Below are positions 59,194 to 64,000 of a stretch of 64,000 bases of DNA, piece by piece. Within the stretch, counting starts at the first letter, position 1; the number at the start of each line of letters is the position of its first letter. Under the pieces are notes generated by a model. The model was not told where the DNA came from. It made no database searches and saw only the letters and a list, made by a program, of their open reading frames with translations. Origin of the DNA: Nicotiana tabacum (taxonomy: Eukaryota; Streptophyta; Magnoliopsida; Solanales; Solanaceae); assembly GCF_000715075.1 (NCBI RefSeq), contig NC_134103.1:52010730-52074729 (forward strand), in the 5' to 3' direction. Both the position numbers and the translations under genes were made by a program.

Positions 59194-60660
59194 ATGGTGA
59201 GGACACGCACTGCTTGATCCGACAATTAGAAACCCACACCCCTGCTAGAGTTGTGAGAGGCCGAGGTAGAGGCCGAGGAGGGGTACGTGGTGCAACTAGA
59301 GCACCTGCCCGAGTTGCGACTAAGGAGCCACCAGTAGCTCCAGTTGGGGGGAAGGCACCTGAGGGGCCTGTTGTCACACCTGCACTTCAGGAGACCATAG
59401 CATAGGTTTTGAGAATGTTTGACACTCAGGCTCAGGCAGGGTTGATTCCACTTGCAACAACCATATCTCAGGCTGGGGGAGGAGCTCAGACTCCCACAAC
59501 CCGTACTCTAGAGCAGCGAGTCCATGTTGATAAGGTCCCAGAGGTTATTCCAGCGCAACCTGTTGTTCCGGTTTAGCCTGAGGTTAGGTCAGTGGCATCT
59601 GAGGAGAAGTAGCTTAGACTTTCTTGGTTCAAGAAGTATCATCCTCCTACTTACAACAACCTAGCTTCAGAGGATGCACATGATTTCTAGAGAAGTGCCA
59701 TCGTATTCTCCGTACCATGGGTATTGTGGAGACATGCGGAGTTGCTTTTACTACATTCCAGATGTCAGGAGCAGTGTATCAGTGGTGATGGGTTTACGAG
59801 GAGGGTAGCCCAGTAGATGCAGCTTCCCTTATATGGACTTAGTTTTCAGAGATGTTCTTGAGAGAGTTTGTTCCCCAAACCCTTTGGGATGCATGGCGTG
59901 CGGAGTTTGAGAAGCTGCACCAGGGTACTATGACAGTGTCAGAGTATGCCATCAGATTCAGTGAGTTGTCCAGACATGCACCTACCTTGATTTTTACAGT
60001 CAGGGAGCGAGTCAGCTGATTCATCGAGGGGCTCAACTATGGTATTAGATTCAGCATAGCTTGAGAGTTGGAGACAGATACCCCATATCAGCAGGGGGTA
60101 GAGATCACGCGGAGGTTCGAGGGTATGCGGGGCCGTGAGAGAAAGGACAGGGAGGCCAAAAGGCCTCGAGTTACTGGAGGATTTAGTGGTGGCCACGCTG
60201 CAGCTACAGCCCGTCATGGTAGAGGCTATGTGAGCTATCCAGTTCATTTAGCACTTCCAGCTTCTAGTGGTACTCTAGCTACTCCGAGGTCTCAGGTTGC
60301 ACACTTTACTCAGCCACTTTCTAGTGCACCGCCTTCATGGGGTGCCTTGAACAATCAGTCTAGCCAACCAGGCCAGAGCCAGTTTCAGCAACCACGTCCA
60401 CCTAGATCTTGCTTTGAGTGTGGAGACACCTGACATATGGTGAGGGACTGCCCCAGACTCAGGAGTGGTGCACCTCCACAGACTACTCAGACTCTACGGA
60501 TTCCACCAGGTCTACAGACTTCATAGGCCATGGTTGCTGCTCCAGTTACCGCTCCACCCGCATAGCCAGCTAGTGTTGGGGATTAGGCGAGTAGAGGTAA
60601 CCCTAGAGGGGGAGGCTAGGCCAGATTCTATGTTTTTTCGGGTAGGACAGAGGCAGTCGC
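59194..60660 (+). pseudogene. gag: gag of element J
   Basis: The start at 59194 (MVRTRTA) agrees with element D. A stop follows at once (TGA in place of CGA at 59215), with an Arg/Gly-rich stretch in a shifted frame (RGRGRGRGGVRG). The gag core is readable between stops at 59690-60040 (for example FQMSGAVYQW and EYAIRFSELSRHAPTL) and the tail contains REAKRPRVTGGFSGG. The nucleocapsid knuckle near 60408 reads CFECGDT, a TGA, HMVRDC: all zinc ligands are kept but a stop sits between them. Gag would form the particle and bind RNA; this copy cannot be expressed whole. Confidence 0.85.
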
Positions 60661-61018
60661 ATCAGACACAGTCATCACAGGTATGGTTCCTATTTGTCAT
60701 AGAGATGCATCAGTCTTATTTGATTCGGGATCTACTTATTGATATGTGTCATCTTACTTTGCTCCGTATTTAGATATATCTTATGATTCTTTGAGTTCTC
60801 CTATATATGTGTCCACGCATGTGAGAGATTCTATTGTTGTGGACCGTGTGTATCGGTCGTGTTTAGTTGTTATTGGTGGTTTTGAGACCAGCGTTGATCT
60901 ATTATTGCTCCGTATGATAGACTTTAATGTTATCTTGGGCATGGACTGGTTGTCACCCTATCATGCTATTCTGGATTGTCACGCCAAGACTGTGACACTG
61001 GGTATGCCAGGTTTTCCG
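60661..61018 (+). pseudogene. pro: Aspartic protease of element J, cut by element K
   Basis: The active site LFDSGSTY near 60716 retains the catalytic aspartate. A TGA follows two residues later, and the frame continues with YFAPYLDISYDSLSSPIYV, VYRSCLVVIGG and MIDFNVILGMDWLSPYHAI, ending in GMPGFP. The next residues of the family (about RLEW) are replaced by the start of element K, so the junction lies within codons near 61018-61024. No RT of J is present in the window. Confidence 0.85.
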
Positions 61019-61020
61019 TG

Positions 61021-61086
61021 AGCTTGTCACGCCCCAACCTCGGGGAGCGCGACCAACGCTCAATAGAGGTTGGGGTGTGACAAGCT
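61021..61086. repeat. Inverted-repeat LTR stub of element K
   Basis: The left arm AGCTTGTCACGCCCCAACCTC (61021-61041) is the reverse complement of the right arm at 61066-61086 with one mismatch, around a 24-base loop. The arms include the LTR end (...GTGACA) and five bases of leader (AAGCT). The left part is a reversed LTR end, the right part a normal one. A normal long 5' LTR is absent. Confidence 0.9.
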
Positions 61087-61098
61087 TGGTATCAGAGC
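61087..61098 (+). other. Primer binding site of element K
   Basis: TGGTATCAGAGC, an exact initiator-Met complement, four bases after the LTR end at 61082. Confidence 0.92.
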
Positions 61099-61302
61099 CT
61101 CAGGTTTTAAAGTGTCCTATGATGTCTCAGAGCCGTGTCTAGTAGAGTCCTTCTTATCGATGTGTTGTTGACCACTTCTATAATTAGGAGGCTACTTGGA
61201 CATTAAGGAATAATACCCTTCTTTGATGTTCTCGATCGTGCGATAAAGGTGATTTTAAGATTGTTCCTCCTTTAACTTGTGCATTGCTCTAACTTTCAGT
61301 AC

Positions 61303-62760
61303 ATGGCGCCTAGGAAGAAGGCAAGAACTGGCCAAGGAGCCAATGTCACCCTAGGAGTGGCAGTTGATTCTATATTTGATGATGCGGGTGAGCACCCGAG
61401 GGGTGAGGATATTCCCCCAATTACTACACCGCCTGATTCTACTAATCCTGCACAGACTTCACTAGTTCCTACACATACTGAGGGTGCAACAGTCCCTCCA
61501 ACTAATATTCCAGTTCCATCTCCAGCCCCAGCTTCCAATCTCGGTGTTTCTGATAGGGATCTTAGGGGAGCCATACAGATGTTAGCTTAGATAGTGGCCT
61601 CCTAGGCCCAGAGATCAAATGTTTCATCCACTTCTTCTAGTCAGCCAGGGTTTTTTTTGCTAGTTCCAGGGTGAACAAGTTTCTCCAGTTGGATTCTCCA
61701 GTGTTCACATGTACTAATCCTGAGGAGGACCCCCAGGACTTCATTGATGAGATGCACAAGACTCTACGAGTTTTGCGCACTACTGAGACGGAGGGAGTGG
61801 AGTTGGCCTCCTACCACCTGAAAGGGGTGGCCTACTCTTGGTTTGAGATATGGGAGGAGTCCCGTGAGGAGGGGAGCCCTCCAGCGAGGTGGAGTGAGTT
61901 TGTTGATGCCTTTATGGATCATTTCTTACATGCCGAGACTAAGGCGGACCGTGCCGTTGAATTTGAGAGCCTAAAGAAGGGTATAATAAATGTTTAGGAG
62001 TACTATATGGAGTTCACATGCCTGTTCAAGTATGCTATTCACATGTTGCCCACTATGGAGGCTAGAGTGCGCCAGTTTGTACAGGGCCTTAGCCCCTTGG
62101 TTATTAATGAGGCCACTACAACTGCCTTGAATTCTGATATGAACTATGGGAAGATGGTGGCATTTTCTCAAGCTACAGAGAACCGTAAACTGAAGAATAT
62201 AATGGAGTGTGAGGGTAACAGCAAGGCCCGGTCTGGGGGCAACTTTGGTGGTCCTTCCGGTGGTGGTGGTGGTAGGTTGACATTTAGGGGAGGGTCATCA
62301 GGGCCATCTCAGTCATTCGCTCAGTCTTCGATGAGTGCACAGCCATCAGGGCCCAGTCAGCAATAGTGAAGTCATTTCAGGCCCAATTAGGGCAATAGGG
62401 GACCCCACCAGCACGGTCGGCCGGGATAGAGATTCCAGCAGCAGCGGAGGCCTCCATGCCCTAAGTGTGGGAGGATGAACTTTGGGGTCTGCTTCATGGA
62501 ACTACCTATATGCTACGAGTGCAGTATGAGGGGTCATATTCAGAGGGATTGCCGCTCGTCCCGGCAGATCATAGGCAGGGGTGCGGCACAACCAGCTAGT
62601 TCTGCAGCTACCACATCCACAACGCCTCTTTCAGCTCGAGGCACTCTAGTGCAAGTAGGGCATGGTGTAGCTAGGGGTGGTACCCAGAACTTGGGAGGGC
62701 CTAGAAGATTTTATGCTATGCGGAGGCATCGGGATTCAGAGGTTTCTCCAGATGTTGTCA
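61303..62760 (+). pseudogene. gag: gag of element K
   Basis: The start at 61303 (MAPRKKARTGQGANV) matches element B. The Pro/Thr-rich N-terminus ends at a TAG (61588), and a run of eight T near 61650 marks a frameshift. The core continues with FLQLDSPVFTCTNPEEDPQD, YSWFEIWEE and AFMDHFLHAETKADR to a TAG at 61995, then resumes in the same frame (MEFTCLFKYAIHMLPTMEAR, FVQGLSPLVINEATT). After a Gly/Ser-rich tail a TAG follows SQQ at 62364, as in B. The downstream knuckle CYECSMRGHIQRDC (62505-62546) is a perfect CX2CX4HX4C. Several stops sit where CAG glutamine codons would be expected. Confidence 0.88.
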
Positions 62761-63120
62761 TAGGTATATTGACTGTCCAATCCCATGATGTATATGCTCT
62801 TACTGATCCCGGTTCCACTTTGTCATATGTCACTCCTTATGTTGCTATGGAATTTGGGATAGAACCGGAACAACTTCATGAGCTGTTCTCTGTATCTACT
62901 CCAGTTGGCGAGTCTATTAAGGCCACATAGGTTTATAGGGATTGTGTTGTCACTGTGCGTGGTCGGGACACCATGGCCGATATCATTGAATTGGGGATGG
63001 TTGATTTGATGTAATAATGGGGATGGACTGGCTTTACTCATGTTTCGCTAAGCTTGATTGCCGAACCAGAACCATTAGATTTGAATTTCCAAAGGATCCA
63101 GTGATTGAATGAAAGGGGGA
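62761..63120 (+). pseudogene. pro: Aspartic protease of element K
   Basis: The frame is continuous with the gag knuckle. The active site ALTDPGSTLSYV lies near 62800, followed by YVAMEFGIEPEQLHELFSV. A TAG at 62928 and the loss of one T near 63005 (GTTGATTTGATG where B has GTTGATTTTGATG) break the C-terminal part that should read VDFDVIMGMDWL. The catalytic aspartate is intact. Confidence 0.85.
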
Positions 63121-64000
63121 TGATGTGTTGCCGAAGGGTAGGTTTATTTCTTACCTTAAGGCCACCAAGATGATTAACAAGTGGTGTATTTACCATTTGG
63201 TCCGGGTTACAGACACCGACGTTGAGGAACCTACACTTGAGTCTGTACCATTTGTGAATGAATTTCCGGAGGTCTTTCCGGATGAGCTGCTTGGGATCTC
63301 ACCAGACAAGGAGATTGATTTTGGGATTGATGTGATGCCAGGCACGCAGCCTATATCTATTCCATCTAATAGAATGGCACCAATAGAGTTGAAGAAGCTA
63401 AAGAAACAATTAAAGGATTTGTTAGAGAGTGGTTTCATCCAGCCGAGTGTGTCACCTTGGGGCGCACCGGTCCTTTTTGTAAGGAAGAAAGATGGGTCAT
63501 TGAGAATGTGTATTGACTATCGGCAACTCAACAAGGTCACAATCAAGAATAAGTACCCACTGCCAAGGATAGATAACTTGTTTGATGAATTGTAGGGTGC
63601 TAAGTACTTCTCCATGATCGATTTAAGATTCGGGTATCACCAATTGAAGATCAGGGAGAAGGATATTCCGAAAATAGCTTTCAGGACTCGATATAGGCAC
63701 TTTGAATTTCTAGTAATGTCCTTTGGGCTAACAAATGCCCCAACAACTTTCATGGATCTTATGAACCGAGTTTTCAAGCCGTTCCTTGACTCTTTTGTGA
63801 TATTGTTTATTGATCATATCCTTGTATATTCACAAAGTCGAGAGGACCATGCTGATCATCTCAAGGCAGTTCTACAGACTCTATATCAGCACAAGTTGTA
63901 TGCGAAATTTTTGAAATGTGAATTTTGGCTTGAATCTGTTACATTCCTGGGTCACGTCGTCTCCAGAGAAGGAATTAAGGTTGATGCTCAGAAGATTTCA
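63121..64000 (+). pseudogene. pol: Reverse transcriptase of element K, catalytic Asp changed, partial
   Basis: An open frame from 63125 covers the linker and fingers ([57 protein letters not shown]) to a TAG at 63593 where B-type elements have CAG. The palm continues in the same frame ([37 protein letters not shown]). The catalytic motif near 63806 reads FIDHIL instead of FIDDIL, replacing one metal-binding aspartate by histidine. The frame continues through [16 protein letters not shown] to the window edge. It would be inactive. Confidence 0.9.

Larger units (their letters stand above)
56118..61020 (+). mobile_element. Element J: Ty3-gypsy chromovirus, 5' half, cut by element K
   Basis: J has a 5' LTR (56118-58993), primer site, gag and protease; the rest is displaced by element K and lies beyond the window or is lost. 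The left flank is TAAAG. Gag begins MVRTR like element D, placing J and D in one family, but J is plus-strand and its protease active site and knuckle have different lesions. Confidence 0.88.
61021..64000 (+). mobile_element. Element K: B-family chromovirus, LTR reduced to a stub, runs past the window end
   Basis: K begins with a 62 bp remnant of the LTR end arranged as an inverted repeat, then primer site, gag, protease and RT. Gag and pol are close relatives of element B (MAPRKKARTGQG against MAPKKRARIGQG). It has displaced the protease of J at about 61018. The rest of pol and any 3' LTR lie beyond 64000. Confidence 0.88.

Noticed and set aside
1..64000. Possible host genes, tRNA or rRNA genes, DNA transposons with transposase
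   Set aside because: I looked on both strands and found only tRNA-complementary primer sites of retrotransposons; no exon structure or transposase motif was convincing.

Overview
This window is repeat-rich plant DNA, most likely from a Solanaceae genome. The evidence is the style of the Ty3/gypsy LTRs (ends of the type TGTAACGACCCG...GGGTCGTGACA), initiator-Met tRNA primer binding sites (TGGTATCAGAGC), chromodomain-type pol genes and an Ogre-like element with a tRNA-Arg primer site. Nicotiana or Capsicum would fit; genus is a guess from memory of these repeats. I found no convincing cellular gene, rRNA, tRNA, CRISPR array or bacterial feature. Essentially all 64 kb can be assigned to about eleven LTR retrotransposons or fragments, all visibly decayed by stops, frameshifts, truncations and inversions.

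Left part (1-25300), a nest four elements deep. O, an Ogre/Tat-like element on the minus strand (1-5240: ORF1/DUF7745-type remnant, PBS and a long LTR), is interrupted by A (plus). A has a 5' LTR at 5241-8095 and internal DNA at 8096-8280 and 23078-25300. A is interrupted by B (8281-23077, plus), a chromovirus with recognisable gag, protease, RT, RNase H, integrase and chromodomain. The 3' LTR of B is interrupted by C (17829-23047, minus), a short derivative without coding capacity. Target-site duplications with at most one mismatch support the B and C insertions (TAAAT/TAAAC and GGTCA/GGTCG).

Middle part (25301-56117). D (25301-34204, minus) is a second chromovirus family with decayed gag-pol, a full 5' LTR and a truncated 3' LTR. 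A plus-strand LTR fragment, H, is split by the LTR fragment F (34501-36190, minus) and by G (36279-46165, plus, flanks CAAAG/CGAAG). G has 3.2 kb LTRs, no recognisable protein, and an inversion across its 5' LTR/primer-site junction. E (47424-54948, minus) belongs to the same family as A and C and is also non-coding. I (54949-56117) is a plus-strand LTR fragment.

Right part (56118-64000). J (56118-61020, plus) is a D-like chromovirus with LTR, gag and protease, cut by K (61021 to the window end, plus). K is a B-like chromovirus whose LTR is reduced to a small inverted-repeat stub and whose RT runs off the window.

No element here looks autonomous. B, D, J and K derive from two families that once encoded the machinery; A, C, E and G have only cis-acting sites (LTRs, PBS, PPT) and would have needed it in trans. 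Recurrent features across unrelated LTRs are the least explained signals: a tract of short GC-rich palindromes, a conserved GAGCTCGG-like box after it, a splice-donor-like GAG|GTAAGT site and a 33-37 bp tandem array. All boundaries come from reading by eye; ends without a clear TG...CA or flanking duplication are uncertain by several bases.
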